Shown piece by piece: positions 35,279-46,112 of a stretch of 64,000 bases of DNA (position 1 is the stretch's first letter; each line of letters opens with the position of its first letter). The position numbers and the translations under genes are program-made. The stretch is from Streptomyces cylindrosporus (lineage in GTDB: Bacteria; Actinomycetota; Actinomycetes; Streptomycetales; Streptomycetaceae). The stretch covers positions 248,001-312,000 of the forward strand of contig NZ_JALDAY010000001.1 in the NCBI RefSeq assembly GCF_022698165.1. Reading direction: 5' to 3'. The notes under the pieces are model-generated. The model did no database searches. It saw only the letters and a list, made by a program, of their open reading frames with translations, and had not been told where the DNA came from.

Positions 35279-37147
35279 GTGCCCGCGACCCCTAACAATG
35301 TGCCCGAGCCGAGCCGTACCGACCCGGCTCTGATCCGCAATTTCTGCATCATCGCGCACATCGACCACGGCAAGTCCACGCTCGCCGACCGGATGCTCCA
35401 GCTGACCGGCGTCGTCGAGCAGCGGCAGATGCGTGCTCAGTACCTCGACCGGATGGACATCGAGCGCGAGCGCGGCATCACGATCAAGTCCCAGGCGGTG
35501 CGTTTGCCGTGGGCTCCGAGCCACGACAAGAGCAATACGCACATCCTCAACATGATCGACACCCCGGGGCACGTCGACTTCACCTACGAGGTCTCGCGGT
35601 CGCTCGCCGCCTGCGAGGGGACCATCCTCCTCGTCGACGCCGCCCAGGGCATCGAGGCCCAGACCCTCGCCAACCTCTACCTGGCGATGGAGAACGACCT
35701 CACGATCATCCCCGTACTGAACAAGATCGACCTGCCGGCCGCGCAGCCCGAAAAGTTCTCCGAGGAGCTCGCCAACCTGGTCGGGTGCGACCCCGAGGAC
35801 GTGCTGCGGGTCTCCGCCAAGACCGGTGTCGGCGTCGACGCGCTGCTCGACAAGGTGGTCAGGGAGATCCCGGCGCCCGTCGGCGTCGCCGACGCGCCCG
35901 CGCGCGCGATGATCTTCGACTCGGTCTACGACTCCTACCGCGGTGTCGTGACGTACGTCCGTGTCATCGACGGCCAGCTCAACAAGCGCGAGCGCATCAA
36001 GATGATGTCGACCGGCGCCACGCACGAGCTGCTGGAGATCGGGACCAACTCGCCCGAGATGCTCGGTGCCGATGGCCTCGGCGTCGGTGAGGTGGGCTAT
36101 CTCATCACCGGTGTGAAGGACGTCCGCCAGTCCAAGGTCGGTGACACCGTCACCAGCCAGGCCAAGGGCGCGACCGAGGCGCTCGGCGGGTACAAGGACC
36201 CGAAGCCGATGGTCTTCTCCGGCCTGTATCCGCTGGACGGCTCCGACTACCCCGAGCTGCGCGAGGCCCTCGACAAGCTCCAGCTCAACGACGCCGCGCT
36301 CGTCTACGAGCCGGAGACCTCCGCTGCACTCGGGTTCGGTTTCCGGGTCGGCTTCCTCGGGCTGCTGCACCTCGACGTGATCCGTGAGCGCCTGGAGCGC
36401 GAGTTCGGCCTCGACCTGATCGCCACCGCGCCCAACGTGGTCTACCGGGTCGTGATGGAGGACGGCAGCGAGCACACCGTCACCAACCCGAGCGAGTTCC
36501 CCGAGGGCAAGATCAACGAGGTGTACGAGCCGGTCGTGCGCGCCACGATCCTCGCGCCCACCGAGTTCATCGGCTCGATCATGGAGCTGTGCCAGACCCG
36601 GCGCGGCACCCTCCTCGGCATGGACTACCTCTCCGAGGACCGCGTCGAGATCCGCTACACCCTCCCGCTCGCGGAGATCGTCTTCGACTTCTTCGACCAG
36701 CTGAAGTCGAAGACGCGCGGTTACGCCTCGCTGGACTACGAGCCCACGGGTGAGCAGACGTCCTCCCTGGTCAAGGTCGACATCCTGCTGCACGGCGACA
36801 AGGTCGACGCCTTCTCGGCGATCACGCACAAGGACGCGGCGTACGCGTACGGCGTGCGGCTGGTCGCCAAGCTGCGCGAGCTCATCCCGCGCCAGGCCTT
36901 CGAGGTGCCCATCCAGGCCGCCATCGGCTCCCGGGTGATCGCCCGCGAGACCATCCGCGCCATCCGCAAGGACGTCCTCGCCAAGTGCTACGGCGGTGAC
37001 ATCTCCCGTAAGCGGAAGCTGCTGGAGAAGCAGAAGGAGGGCAAGAAGCGGATGAAGATGGTGGGTTCCGTGGAGGTTCCGCAGGAGGCCTTCATCGCGG
37101 TGCTCTCCAGCGATGACAGCGCGGGGTCGGGCAAGGGCAAGAAGTAA
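35279..37147 (+). CDS. lepA: Elongation factor 4 (back-translocating GTPase LepA)
   Basis: A 622-aa translational GTPase. G1 [10 protein letters not shown]2 RGITIKSQ, G3 DTPGHVDF, G4 NKIDLP and G5 SAKTGVGV are all present, followed by the EF-G-like domains and the LepA-specific C-terminal domain ending in lysine-rich sequence ([20 protein letters not shown]). GTG 35279 fits AGGA six to seven bases upstream and the length of Streptomyces homologues; the frame is open another 20 codons upstream. It acts on stalled ribosomes. Confidence 0.97.
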   Translation: MPATPNNVPEPSRTDPALIRNFCIIAHIDHGKSTLADRMLQLTGVVEQRQMRAQYLDRMDIERERGITIKSQAVRLPWAPSHDKSNTHILNMIDTPGHVDFTYEVSRSLAACEGTILLVDAAQGIEAQTLANLYLAMENDLTIIPVLNKIDLPAAQPEKFSEELANLVGCDPEDVLRVSAKTGVGVDALLDKVVREIPAPVGVADAPARAMIFDSVYDSYRGVVTYVRVIDGQLNKRERIKMMSTGATHELLEIGTNSPEMLGADGLGVGEVGYLITGVKDVRQSKVGDTVTSQAKGATEALGGYKDPKPMVFSGLYPLDGSDYPELREALDKLQLNDAALVYEPETSAALGFGFRVGFLGLLHLDVIRERLEREFGLDLIATAPNVVYRVVMEDGSEHTVTNPSEFPEGKINEVYEPVVRATILAPTEFIGSIMELCQTRRGTLLGMDYLSEDRVEIRYTLPLAEIVFDFFDQLKSKTRGYASLDYEPTGEQTSSLVKVDILLHGDKVDAFSAITHKDAAYAYGVRLVAKLRELIPRQAFEVPIQAAIGSRVIARETIRAIRKDVLAKCYGGDISRKRKLLEKQKEGKKRMKMVGSVEVPQEAFIAVLSSDDSAGSGKGKK

Positions 37148-37189
37148 CCGCGGGTTACAGCCGGTTACGGTCCAAACCGGGCAGAACGG

Positions 37190-37219
37190 GGGTCCGTCGT
37201 GCGAAAGAGCGACGGGCCC
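37190..37219 (+). terminator. lepA terminator hairpin
   Basis: GGGTCCGTCG (37190-37199) pairs with CGACGGGCCC (37210-37219) with one G-U pair. A second small dyad, CTACGC-GT-GCGTAG, follows at once. Confidence 0.7.
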
Positions 37220-37292
37220 CTACGCGTGCGTAGCGTCGCTCTCTGTACGAAGTGACAGGCCGAGAGCCCTTACGAACCGGCCGGTCGGGCTC

Positions 37293-37329
37293 TAGTCTGA
37301 TCTCTGCTCGATAGTTACTCGCGAGTTAA
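37293..37329 (+). promoter_or_regulatory. Promoter and palindromic operator of the acyl-CoA ligase gene
   Basis: TAGTCT (37293-37298) is a good -10. About 10 bp after the predicted start of transcription lies GTTACTCGCGAGTTAA (37314-37329), whose core ACTCGCGAGT is a perfect palindrome. The position downstream of the start suits a repressor, plausibly a TetR-type regulator of fatty-acid metabolism. Confidence 0.55.
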
Positions 37330-37397
37330 ACAAACGCTACTGCGTGAAGCCAGCCGCAATTGAGTCAGCCGCACTGCCGCGGGCCCCGGAGGATGTC

Positions 37398-39272
37398 GTG
37401 AGCGACACACAGACACTGATCGAGAACCGTCCGCCGAGCGTGGCGAACCTCTTCCTGGAGCGCGTGACGGCCACGCCGGACGCCGAGGCGTACCGCTACC
37501 CGGTGCCGTCGGCCTCGGGTGAGGGGCCGGACGCCTGGAAGTCGCTGACCTGGGGACAGGCCGCCGAGCGGGTCTTCGCGATCGCCGCCGGTCTCATCGA
37601 GCTCGGCGTGCAGCCCGAGCAGCGTGTCGCCCTCGCCTCCTCGACGCGCCTCGACTGGATCCTCGCCGACCTCGGCATCATGTGCGCGGGCGCCGCGACC
37701 ACCACGGTCTACCCGCAGACCAACGCCGACGAGTCGGCCTTCATCCTCTCCGACTCCGAGAGCCGGGTGCTGATCGCCGAGGACGCGGCGCAGCTGGCCA
37801 AGGCGGTCGAGAAGCGCGGCGAGCTGCCCGCCCTCACCCACGTGGTCGTGATCGACGGGGCCGGCGTCGAGACGGGCGACTGGATCCTCACCCTCGCCGA
37901 GCTGGAGGCCCGGGGCGCCGCGCGCCTGGAGAAGGACCCCGAGCTGGTCAAGGAGCGGGTCGGCGCGATCACCAAGGACCAGCTGGCCACCCTGATCTAC
38001 ACCTCCGGCACCACGGGCCGGCCCAAGGGCGTCCGGCTCGCGCACGACAGCTGGTCGTACATGGCGAAGTCGATCGCCGCGACCGGGCTGATCAGCGCCG
38101 AGGACGTGCAGTACCTGTGGCTGCCGCTCGCGCACGTCTTCGGCAAGGTGCTCACCTCCGGCCAGATCGAGGTCGGTCACGTCACCGCCGTCGACGGCCG
38201 TGTCGACAAGATCATCGAGAACCTACCGGTCGTGCAGCCGACGTACATGGCGGCCGTCCCGCGCATCTTCGAGAAGGTCTACAACGGGGTCGCGGCGAAG
38301 GCCCGGGCGGGCGGCGGCGCCAAGTACAAGATCTTCCAGTGGGCCGCGGGGGTCGCCCGCGAGTACGCCAAGGTCAGCCAGGACAACTTCCGGCGCACCG
38401 GGACGGCGTCCGTGCCGTTCGGGCTCGCCGCCAAGCACAAGACGGCCGACGCGCTGGTGTACGCCAAGATCCGCGAGGCGTTCGGCGGCAACCTGCGGGC
38501 CTGCGTGTCGGGTTCGGCCGCGCTCGCCCCGGAGATCGGCTACTTCTTCTCCGGCGCCGGCATCCACATCCTGGAGGGTTACGGGCTCACGGAGTCCTCC
38601 GCGGCCTCCTTCGTCAACCCCGGCGAGGCCTACCGCACCGGCACGGTCGGCAAGCCGCTGCCCGGCACGGAGGTGCGCATCGCGGACGACGGCGAGATCC
38701 TGCTGCGCAGCCCCGGCATCATGCAGGGCTACCACGGGCTGCCGGAGAAGACCGCCGAGGTGCTGGAGGCCGACGGCTGGTTCCACACCGGCGACATCGG
38801 CGAGCTCTCGCCCGACGGCTATCTGCGGATCACCGACCGCAAGAAGGACCTCATCAAGACCTCGGGCGGCAAGTACATCGCGCCCGCCGAGGTCGAGGGC
38901 CAGTTCAAGGCGGTGTGCCCGTACGTCTCCAACATCCTGGTGCACGGCGCCGACCGGAACTTCTGCACGGCGCTCATCGCCCTGGACGAGCCCTCCATCC
39001 TGGAGTGGGCCAAGGAGAACGGCCTTGAGGGCAGGTCGTACGCGGAGATCGTCGCGGCGCCGGCCACCGTCTCGATGGTCGAGGCGTACGTCAAGGAGCT
39101 CAACGAGGGCCTGCAGAAGTGGCAGACCATCAAGAAGTTCCGCCTCCTGCCCCGCGACCTCGACGTCGAACACGGCGAGATCACCCCGAGCCTGAAGCTG
39201 AAGCGCCCGGTGGTGGAGCGGGAGTACAAGCACCTGATCGACGAGATGTACGCGGGCACGCGGGAGGCGTAA
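37398..39272 (+). CDS. Long-chain fatty-acid-CoA ligase (AMP-dependent synthetase)
   Basis: A 624-aa ANL-superfamily enzyme that activates fatty acids to acyl-CoA through an acyl-adenylate. Motifs: LIYTSGTTGRPKGVRL (P-loop), LPLAHVFGKV, EGYGLTESS, GWFHTGDIG and the hinge DRKKDLIKTSGGKYIAP. GTG 37398 is chosen for GGAGG five bases upstream; the open frame continues to 37344 without support. The operator at 37314 suggests acyl-CoA-responsive control. It converges on the response regulator with only 7 bp between the genes. Confidence 0.95.
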   Translation: MSDTQTLIENRPPSVANLFLERVTATPDAEAYRYPVPSASGEGPDAWKSLTWGQAAERVFAIAAGLIELGVQPEQRVALASSTRLDWILADLGIMCAGAATTTVYPQTNADESAFILSDSESRVLIAEDAAQLAKAVEKRGELPALTHVVVIDGAGVETGDWILTLAELEARGAARLEKDPELVKERVGAITKDQLATLIYTSGTTGRPKGVRLAHDSWSYMAKSIAATGLISAEDVQYLWLPLAHVFGKVLTSGQIEVGHVTAVDGRVDKIIENLPVVQPTYMAAVPRIFEKVYNGVAAKARAGGGAKYKIFQWAAGVAREYAKVSQDNFRRTGTASVPFGLAAKHKTADALVYAKIREAFGGNLRACVSGSAALAPEIGYFFSGAGIHILEGYGLTESSAASFVNPGEAYRTGTVGKPLPGTEVRIADDGEILLRSPGIMQGYHGLPEKTAEVLEADGWFHTGDIGELSPDGYLRITDRKKDLIKTSGGKYIAPAEVEGQFKAVCPYVSNILVHGADRNFCTALIALDEPSILEWAKENGLEGRSYAEIVAAPATVSMVEAYVKELNEGLQKWQTIKKFRLLPRDLDVEHGEITPSLKLKRPVVEREYKHLIDEMYAGTREA

Positions 39273-39279
39273 CAGCCCT

Positions 39280-39852
39280 CTACGGGCGTCCCCTGTCGAG
39301 GAGTTGGCGTAGTTCCCGGATCCGGTCTCGCAAGGTGTCCAGGTCCGGGGGCTCGTCGGCGTCGAGTTGTTCCTCCAGGCCGGCTAGTTTCGCGCTCACC
39401 TCCCCGTAGTCCGCCTGTTGCTGGGCCAGCAGGCGTTCCAGTTGCTGGTTCTTGCGGTGCAGGTCCAGGAACACGGTCACCTTCGCGCGTAGCACCCAGG
39501 GATCGAAGGGCTTGGTCAGATAGTCGGCGGCGCCGGTGGCGTAGCCGCGGAAGGCGTAGCCGGAGTCGTCCTCCGCGCCGGTCAGGAAGATGATCGGGAC
39601 GTCCTTGGTCTGGTCGAGCCGCTTGATGTTCGCGGCCGTCTCGAAGCCGTCCATGCCCGGCATGCGCACATCGAGGAGGACCAGGGCGAACTGCTGCCGC
39701 AGCAGTGCCTTCATCGCCTCCTCGCCCGAACGCGCGCGTACGAGCGGCTCGTTGAGGGACCCCAGGACGGCCTCCAGCGCGATCAGGTTGTCCTCCATGT
39801 CGTCGACGAGGAGGATGCTGGCACGCTCGTCGGTCGTTGCCTCAGCGCTCAT
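39280..39852 (-). CDS. Orphan response regulator with C-terminal coiled coil
   Basis: A 190-aa protein: receiver domain at residues 12-130 with phospho-acceptor Asp61 (LVLLDVRMPGMDGFE), acidic ILLVDDMEDN, and lysine in YLTKPFDPW. In place of a DNA-binding domain it has a helical coiled coil (about 132-185, with HRKNQQLERLLAQQQADYGEV and LDTLRDRIRELRQLLDRG). It follows the hybrid kinase gene by 12 bp, so the two form an operon. The architecture recalls OsaB of S. coelicolor, which partners the kinase OsaA in osmotic control; equivalence is inference. Confidence 0.92.
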   Translation of the reverse strand: MSAEATTDERASILLVDDMEDNLIALEAVLGSLNEPLVRARSGEEAMKALLRQQFALVLLDVRMPGMDGFETAANIKRLDQTKDVPIIFLTGAEDDSGYAFRGYATGAADYLTKPFDPWVLRAKVTVFLDLHRKNQQLERLLAQQQADYGEVSAKLAGLEEQLDADEPPDLDTLRDRIRELRQLLDRGRP

Positions 39853-39864
39853 GGTGACTGTGCC

Positions 39865-42800
39865 TCATTCAGTTTCGGGCGTCGGCGCCGCCGTCGCCTC
39901 GACGTCCGCCTGGTCCCCGTGAGCCGCGCTCTCCGGATCGAGCAGCGCGCACACGACGGTCAGCAGCTGGTCGACGTCCACCGGCTTCGGTACGTAGTCG
40001 TTGGCACCCCGGGCGATGGACTTCTCCCGGTCGCCCGGCATCGCCTTCGCGGTGAGCGCGACGATCGGCAGACCGGTCCAGCGGGGGGTGCGGCGGATGG
40101 CGGCGATGGTCTCGTAACCGTCCATCTCCGGCATCATGATGTCCATCAGGACGAGTTCGACGTCCGGGTTGCGCTCCAGGGTCTCGATGCCCTCGCGGCC
40201 GTTCTCCGCGTACAGGACCGGCATGCCGACGCGGCCGAGGACATGGGTGAGGGCGAAGACGTTGCGGATGTCGTCGTCGACGATCAACACCCGCCGCCCG
40301 GGCAGCACTTGGCCGGCCCGCCCGGACTTCCACGCCTCCAGCTTGGTCGGGGCCGGCCAGGAGTCGTCCACGTCGTGCGTGGCCGCCGGGTACGACTCGG
40401 CCGACCGCTGCTCCGGCACCGGCACCGGACGGTCCTCGGGCACCGGACCGGTCGCCGAGTGGCCGGGGCTGACGACGGGGACGTACAGCGTGAACGTGGA
40501 GCCCTTGCCGGGTTCGCTCTCGGCGACGATACGGCCGCCCAGCAGGCCCGCGATCTCGCGGCTGATGGACAGGCCCAGGCCGGTACCGCCGTACTTGCGG
40601 TTGGTGGTGCCGTCGGCCTGCTGGAACGCCTCGAAGATCACCGGGAGTTTCTCGGCCGCGATGCCGATGCCGGTGTCGGTGACGGCGAACGCGATGACCT
40701 CGTCACTGTCCCGGACGTAGCGCCGCTCGGCGTCGACGAGCCGGTTGACGCGCAGCTCCACCCGGCCGGTCGCGGTGAACTTGATCGCGTTGGACAGCAG
40801 GTTGCGCAGGATCTGCTGGAGGCGCTGCTCGTCGGAGTACATCTCGCGCGGCACGTCCTCGCCGACCGCCACGTCGAAGGCGAGCCCCCGGTCGAGGGTG
40901 AGCGGGCGGAAGGTGGCGTGCACGTAGTCGAGCAGCTTGATCAGCGGCAGCTTCTTCGGGCGTACGTCCATCCGGCCCGCCTCGATCTTCGACAGGTCCA
41001 GGATGTCGTTGATCAGCTGGAGCAGGTCGGAGCCGGAGCGGTGGATCGTGGTCGCGAACTGGACCTCCTGGTCGGTGAGATGGCCGTCCGGGTTGTCGGA
41101 GAGCAGCCGGGCCAGGATCAGCAGGGAGTTGAGCGGGGTGCGCAGCTCGTGCGACATGTTCGCCAGGAACTCGGACTTGTACTGGGAGCTGGTGGCCAAC
41201 AGGGCCGCCTTCTCCTCCAGTTCGGCGTTGGAGCGCTGCAACTCCGCCTGCTGCTTCTGAAGTTCGTCCGAGCGCTCCTGCAACTGCATGGCCAGCCGCT
41301 GCGATTCGCCGAGCAGGGACTCGGTGCGGGAGTTGGCGATGATGGTGTTGATCGCGACGCCGATGGTGTTCACGAACTGGTCGAAGAAGGCCAGGTGGAC
41401 GTCGGAGAAGCGGGAGAAGGAGGCCAGTTCGATGACGCCGAGGAGCTTGTCCTCGAAGAGGATCGGGATGATGACGACACTGGTGGGCGCCGCTTCTCCC
41501 AGACCGCTGTTGATCTTGATGTAGTCCGGCGGGGCCTCCTCGACGAGGATCCGCTTCTTCTCCCGGGCCGCCTGCCGGACCAGGCCGTGCACCGGCAGAC
41601 CGCCGGTCTCGACGGTCGCCCCCTGGGCCGAGCCGTAGCCGGCGATGAACGCCAGTCCCTTCGTGGGAACGGTCGCTCGGATGGACGCGCCGTCCTCGTC
41701 CGGGTCGGCCAGGAAGAACGCGCCGTACTGGGCGTTCACCAGCGGGGTCAGCTCGCGCAGGATCAGGTCGGCGACCTCCATCAGGTCGCGGTGGCCCTGC
41801 ATCAGGGCGGCCAGCCGGGCCAGGTTGGACTCCAGCCAGTCCTTCGCGCGGGTGGTCTCGCGGAGGTTGGCCACCATCAGGTTGATGTTGTCCTTCAGCT
41901 CGGCGACCTCGCCCTGGGTCTCCACCGTGATCGAGCGGGACATGTCGCCCTGCGCCACCGCGGAGGCCACCTCGGCGATCGCGCGGACCTGGGTGGTCAG
42001 GTTGGAGGCGAGTTCGTTCACGTTCGTCGTCAGGCGCTTCCAGGTGCCGTACACGCCCTCCACCCGTGCCTGGCCGCCGAGTTGGCCCTCGGAGCCCACC
42101 TCGCGGGCGACCCGCGTCACTTCCGAGGAGAAGGAGGACAGCGTGTCGACCATGGTGTTGATGGCGGTCTTCAGCTCCAGGATCTCGCCGCGCGCGTCCA
42201 CGTCGATCTTCTTGGAGAGGTCGCCGTTGGCCACCGCCGTGGTCACCTGGGCGATGTTCCGCACCTGTGAAGTCAGGTTGTCCGCCATGTAGTTGACGTT
42301 GTCGGTCAGGTCCCGCCACACCCCGGAGACGCCGAGCACCTGGGCCCGGCCGCCCAGCCGGCCGTCGGTGCCGACCTCGCGGGCGACCCGGGTCACCTCG
42401 TCGGCGAAGGCGCGCAGCTGCTCCACCATCGTGTTGACGGTGTCCTTCAGCTCCAGGATCTCGCCGCGCGCGTCGACGGTGATCTTCTTCGACAGGTCGC
42501 CGTTGGCCACCGCCGTGGTCACCTGCGCGATGTTCCGTACCTGCGAAGTCAGGTTCAGCGCCATGAAGTTGACGTTGTCCGTGAGGTCCTTCCAGACGCC
42601 ACTCACACCCCGCACCTGCGCCTGGCCGCCGAGGTTTCCCTCGGTGCCGACCTCGCGGGCGACACGGGTCACCTCGTCCGCGAAGGCGGAGAGCTGGTCC
42701 ACCATCGTGTTGATCGTGGACTTCAGCTCCAGGATCTCGCCCTTCGCCTCCACCGTGATCTTCTTGCCGAGGTCGCCCTGGGCGACGGCCGTGGAGACGA

Positions 42801-44001
42801 GCGCGATGTTGCGGACTTGCGAAGTCAGGTTGTCCGCCATGAAGTTGACGTTGTCGGTGAGGTCCTTCCAAACGCCGGAGACGCCCCGCACCTGGGCGCG
42901 CCCGCCCAGGTTCCCCTCGGTGCCGACCTCGCGGGCGACCCTCGTCACCTCGTCGGCGAAGGCGGAGAGCTGGTCCACCATCGTGTTGATGGTCGACTTC
43001 AGCTCCAGGATCTCGCCCTGGGCGTCGACGGTGATTTTCTGCGACAGGTCGCCGTTGGCCACCGCCGTGGTCACCTGGGCGATGTTGCGCACCTGTGAAG
43101 TCAGGTTCGAGGCCATGAAGTTGACGTTGTCGGTCAGGTCCTTCCAGACCCCCGACACACCTCGCACCTGGGCCCGACCGCCCAGCTGACCCTCCGTGCC
43201 GACCTCGCGGGCCACCCGCGTCACCTCGTCGGCGAAGGCGGACAACTGGTCGACCATCGTGTTCACGGTGAGCTTCAGTTCGAGCAGCTCGCCGGTTGCC
43301 TCGACCGTCACCGTACGGGTCAGGTCTCCGCGCGCCACCGCCGTCGTCACCAGCGCGATGTCCCGCACCTGTGCGGTCAGCCGGGACGCCATGGTGTTGA
43401 CCGCCTCGGTCACATCCCGCCAACTCCCGGACAGACCCTGCACCTTGGCCCGCCCGCCGAGCCGCCCCTCCGTGCCCACCTCGCGCGCGACCCGGGTCAC
43501 CTCGCCGGTGAACAGCGACAACTGATCGACCATCTTGTTCACGGCCCGGCCGAGCCGGCGCAGATCACCGCGCAACTGCCGGTTGCCGTCGTGCAGGTCG
43601 ACCCGCTGGGTCAGATCGCCGCCCGCCACCGCGTCCAGCACCCGCGTCGCGTTCGCCGCCGGGGCCACCAGGGCGTCGAGCAGCTGGTTGACATCGTTGA
43701 CACGGGCCGTCCACGCGCCCTGTCCCGGGCTCGCCGCGAGCCGCTCGTCGAGCCGCCCGTGCCGGACCAACTCCCGCTTGACGCGCTGCACTTCCGTGTT
43801 GAAGTGGGTGTTGCGGTCGGTGATCTGGTTGAAGACGGCCGTCAGCTCGGCCACGATCCCGTGGCCCGTCTCCGGAACCTTCGTGAAGTCGCCGTCCCGA
43901 GCCGCGGTCATCGCGGCGAGCAGCGGGCGCAGCTCCGATGCTCGGACTTGTTCCGGTTTTTGTCCGTCTTCGAGCACACGCGTAGCACTGTTCTCACTCA
44001 T
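39865..44001 (-). CDS. Multi-HAMP hybrid sensor histidine kinase
   Basis: A 1378-aa cytoplasmic hybrid kinase with no membrane span. Order: degenerate HAMP-like N-terminus (1-163); six near-identical 92-aa HAMP repeats (164-715), each holding [13 protein letters not shown], a [11 protein letters not shown] block and a GDL..KI motif; a GAF domain (about 740-890); coiled coil (895-940); HisKA with phospho-His951 ([14 protein letters not shown]); HATPase with DTGIGI and GGTGLGLSI; and a C-terminal receiver with acceptor Asp near 1287 ([14 protein letters not shown]). Poly-HAMP kinases of this group, including fungal class III and Streptomyces OsaA, sense osmotic or cell-wall stress. The downstream response regulator is its likely target. 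The ribosome site is weak. Confidence 0.93.
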   Translation of the reverse strand: MSENSATRVLEDGQKPEQVRASELRPLLAAMTAARDGDFTKVPETGHGIVAELTAVFNQITDRNTHFNTEVQRVKRELVRHGRLDERLAASPGQGAWTARVNDVNQLLDALVAPAANATRVLDAVAGGDLTQRVDLHDGNRQLRGDLRRLGRAVNKMVDQLSLFTGEVTRVAREVGTEGRLGGRAKVQGLSGSWRDVTEAVNTMASRLTAQVRDIALVTTAVARGDLTRTVTVEATGELLELKLTVNTMVDQLSAFADEVTRVAREVGTEGQLGGRAQVRGVSGVWKDLTDNVNFMASNLTSQVRNIAQVTTAVANGDLSQKITVDAQGEILELKSTINTMVDQLSAFADEVTRVAREVGTEGNLGGRAQVRGVSGVWKDLTDNVNFMADNLTSQVRNIALVSTAVAQGDLGKKITVEAKGEILELKSTINTMVDQLSAFADEVTRVAREVGTEGNLGGQAQVRGVSGVWKDLTDNVNFMALNLTSQVRNIAQVTTAVANGDLSKKITVDARGEILELKDTVNTMVEQLRAFADEVTRVAREVGTDGRLGGRAQVLGVSGVWRDLTDNVNYMADNLTSQVRNIAQVTTAVANGDLSKKIDVDARGEILELKTAINTMVDTLSSFSSEVTRVAREVGSEGQLGGQARVEGVYGTWKRLTTNVNELASNLTTQVRAIAEVASAVAQGDMSRSITVETQGEVAELKDNINLMVANLRETTRAKDWLESNLARLAALMQGHRDLMEVADLILRELTPLVNAQYGAFFLADPDEDGASIRATVPTKGLAFIAGYGSAQGATVETGGLPVHGLVRQAAREKKRILVEEAPPDYIKINSGLGEAAPTSVVIIPILFEDKLLGVIELASFSRFSDVHLAFFDQFVNTIGVAINTIIANSRTESLLGESQRLAMQLQERSDELQKQQAELQRSNAELEEKAALLATSSQYKSEFLANMSHELRTPLNSLLILARLLSDNPDGHLTDQEVQFATTIHRSGSDLLQLINDILDLSKIEAGRMDVRPKKLPLIKLLDYVHATFRPLTLDRGLAFDVAVGEDVPREMYSDEQRLQQILRNLLSNAIKFTATGRVELRVNRLVDAERRYVRDSDEVIAFAVTDTGIGIAAEKLPVIFEAFQQADGTTNRKYGGTGLGLSISREIAGLLGGRIVAESEPGKGSTFTLYVPVVSPGHSATGPVPEDRPVPVPEQRSAESYPAATHDVDDSWPAPTKLEAWKSGRAGQVLPGRRVLIVDDDIRNVFALTHVLGRVGMPVLYAENGREGIETLERNPDVELVLMDIMMPEMDGYETIAAIRRTPRWTGLPIVALTAKAMPGDREKSIARGANDYVPKPVDVDQLLTVVCALLDPESAAHGDQADVEATAAPTPETE
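41857..43512 (-). repeat. Six tandem 276-bp HAMP-coding repeats
   Basis: Six in-frame units of 276 bp (92 codons) encode the HAMP array. Units 2-5 are most alike. The DNA similarity is high enough for recombination between units, which would change the HAMP number in steps of one. Confidence 0.85.
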
Positions 44002-44103
44002 GGCGGCCCACTTCGGTAACTCGGCGCTTATGGGCGTGGCCAGTCTGTCACTCTGTCGGCATCACTTGAGGCGTAATCGTCCGAACCGCTCGGGGAGCTG
44101 TCG

Positions 44104-46071
44104 ATGGGGGCCATTCCGACGCAACGGGAGACCGCTCGCCGTGTCTCCGACGCGCCCGCGCACCTGCACGCGCTCCCGCACGGCCCCGCGAACCCGCGTG
44201 CGCGGGCGCACGCGACGCTGCCCGGAAGCCCTGCCGCGCCCGGGTCCGCCCGCACGCTCCTGCGCACCGCCTTCACCGACTGGGCCCGCCTGGGCCTGCC
44301 CGGCACCGAGCACCTCACCGACGGCCTGGCCGACGACGCCGTACTCGTCGCAAGCGAGCTCGTCACCAACGCCGTCGTGCACGCGGGCACCGACGTCGAG
44401 GTGGTGTGCCGGCTGGAGGAGCCGACCGGCGCACTCGTCCTGGAGGTGTGCGACCGCCATCCCTCCCGCGCGCCCCGCGACTCGGACGCCGAATCACCGT
44501 ACGAGACACCGGAGTACGGCCGCGGACTGCGCCTGGTCGCCACGCTCGCCGAATCCTGGGGCGTCACCTATCGCAAGGGCGCCAAGACGGTGTGGGCGCG
44601 GCTGTCCCACGAGGACGAGGAGGGCGGGGAGCGCACGGAAGAGGACGAGACAACGGCGTACGACAGCGGGCAGGCACGCGAACGCGGCCTGGACGTCGCC
44701 GGGTTCCTCGCCCCGGAGCCCGGCCGCCCCGAGCGCGACCGCGACTGGCTCGACCGGGGCGCCCTCTCCTTCCTCGCCGAGGCCTCCGACCTGCTCGCCG
44801 GCCAGCTCGACGAGAACCTCGTCGCCGCGCTCGCCGGCCAGCTGATCGTCCCCCGGCTCGCCGACTGGTGCGCCGTCTGGCTGGAGGACGAGGTCATGGG
44901 CCGCTGGGGCTCGGGCGGCAGCGACAGCGCGGGCGGCTGGGCGGCCGACGGGACGGGCGGTACGGGGCCGCGCCTCGCCCGCGTCTGGCACGGCAGCGAG
45001 AACCGCATCGAGCAGCTGCGCCGGGCCCTGGAGAAGGACCCGCCCCACCCGAGGGACGGCTTACGGAGCGGACCGGTGCCGTACCCCTGGCCCGGTCAGG
45101 CGCTCGACCTGCGTGACGCGCACGGCACCGCGCTCGCGTACCGGCTGATCGCGGGCGGCCGTCCGCTCGGCACGCTCGTCATCGGCCGCTCCGGCCTGCT
45201 GCGCTTCCCCGACGAGATCACCGGCCTGGTCGAGGACCTCAGCCGCCGGGTCGCCCTCGCAATCGGCGCGGCCCGCCAGTACGCCCGCCAGGCCACCATC
45301 AGCCGGGTCCTCCAGCGCGGCCTGCTGCCCACCGCCGTCGCCGAGATCCCCGGGGTGCACAGCGCGCTCGTCCACGAACCCTGCGACAAGGGCGGCCCCA
45401 GCGGCGACTTCTACGACCTCTTCCCGGCCGGCGACGGCCGCTGGTGCTTCGCCGTCGGCGACGTCCAGGGCAAGGGCCCCGAGGCCGCCGTCGTCATCGG
45501 GCTCGCGCGCCCCTGGCTGCGGCTGCTCGCGCGCGAGGGCTACCGGGTCGCCGACGTCCTCGACCGCCTCAACCGGCTCCTCCTCGACGACGCGACGGAG
45601 GCCGCCGACGCGGCGGCCCGCGCCCTGGTCCACCCGGTCGCCCCCGGCGACGGCCCGCAGACCCGCTTCCTCTCCCTCCTCTACGGCGAGCTCGCCCCCT
45701 TCGAGGGCGGCGTCCGCGTCACCCTCGCCTCCGCGGGCCACCCGCTGCCGCTGCTGCTGGGCCCCGACGGGACCGTCCGTACGGCCGCCCGCCCGCAGAC
45801 CCTCCTCGGCGTCATCGAGGACGAGACGTACACCAGCGAGACCTTCGAACTGCTCCCCGGCGAGACCCTCCTCTGCGTCACCGACGGCGTGACCGAGCGC
45901 CGCTCCGGCTCCCGCCAGTTCGACGACTCCGACGGCCTGGCGACCGCCCTCGCGGGCTGCGCGGGCCTGAGCGCCCAGCTGATCGCGGAGCGCATCAAGA
46001 GGCTGGTCCACGAGTTCGGCGGCAGGCCGCCGGAGGACGACCTGGCGCTGCTGGTGCTGCAGGCGGAGTAG
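44104..46071 (+). CDS. HATPase-GAF-SpoIIE (PP2C) signalling protein
   Basis: A 655-aa fusion. Residues about 40-165 are an RsbW-like anti-sigma-type ATPase (SELVTNAVVHAG, GRGLRLVATLAESWG). A GAF-like region spans about 215-400. The C-terminal SpoIIE phosphatase (about 425-655) has GGPSGDFYDLF, VGDVQGKGPEAAV, ASAGHPLPLLL and CVTDGVTERR. Such proteins combine a kinase and a phosphatase for STAS-type anti-anti-sigma factors and so regulate alternative sigma factors. ATG 44104 has GGGGAG nine bases upstream. It is divergent from the poly-HAMP kinase with 102 bp between, so a shared stress response is plausible. Confidence 0.93.
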   Translation: MGAIPTQRETARRVSDAPAHLHALPHGPANPRARAHATLPGSPAAPGSARTLLRTAFTDWARLGLPGTEHLTDGLADDAVLVASELVTNAVVHAGTDVEVVCRLEEPTGALVLEVCDRHPSRAPRDSDAESPYETPEYGRGLRLVATLAESWGVTYRKGAKTVWARLSHEDEEGGERTEEDETTAYDSGQARERGLDVAGFLAPEPGRPERDRDWLDRGALSFLAEASDLLAGQLDENLVAALAGQLIVPRLADWCAVWLEDEVMGRWGSGGSDSAGGWAADGTGGTGPRLARVWHGSENRIEQLRRALEKDPPHPRDGLRSGPVPYPWPGQALDLRDAHGTALAYRLIAGGRPLGTLVIGRSGLLRFPDEITGLVEDLSRRVALAIGAARQYARQATISRVLQRGLLPTAVAEIPGVHSALVHEPCDKGGPSGDFYDLFPAGDGRWCFAVGDVQGKGPEAAVVIGLARPWLRLLAREGYRVADVLDRLNRLLLDDATEAADAAARALVHPVAPGDGPQTRFLSLLYGELAPFEGGVRVTLASAGHPLPLLLGPDGTVRTAARPQTLLGVIEDETYTSETFELLPGETLLCVTDGVTERRSGSRQFDDSDGLATALAGCAGLSAQLIAERIKRLVHEFGGRPPEDDLALLVLQAE

Positions 46072-46112
46072 GGCGGAGCAGGTACGCGCACGCGTGCTGG
46101 ACAATGGAGGGC

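Noticed and set aside
39919..42270. Long open frame on the plus strand opposite the hybrid kinase
   Set aside because: Its repeats are the shadow of the HAMP repeats on the minus strand, with no independent features.
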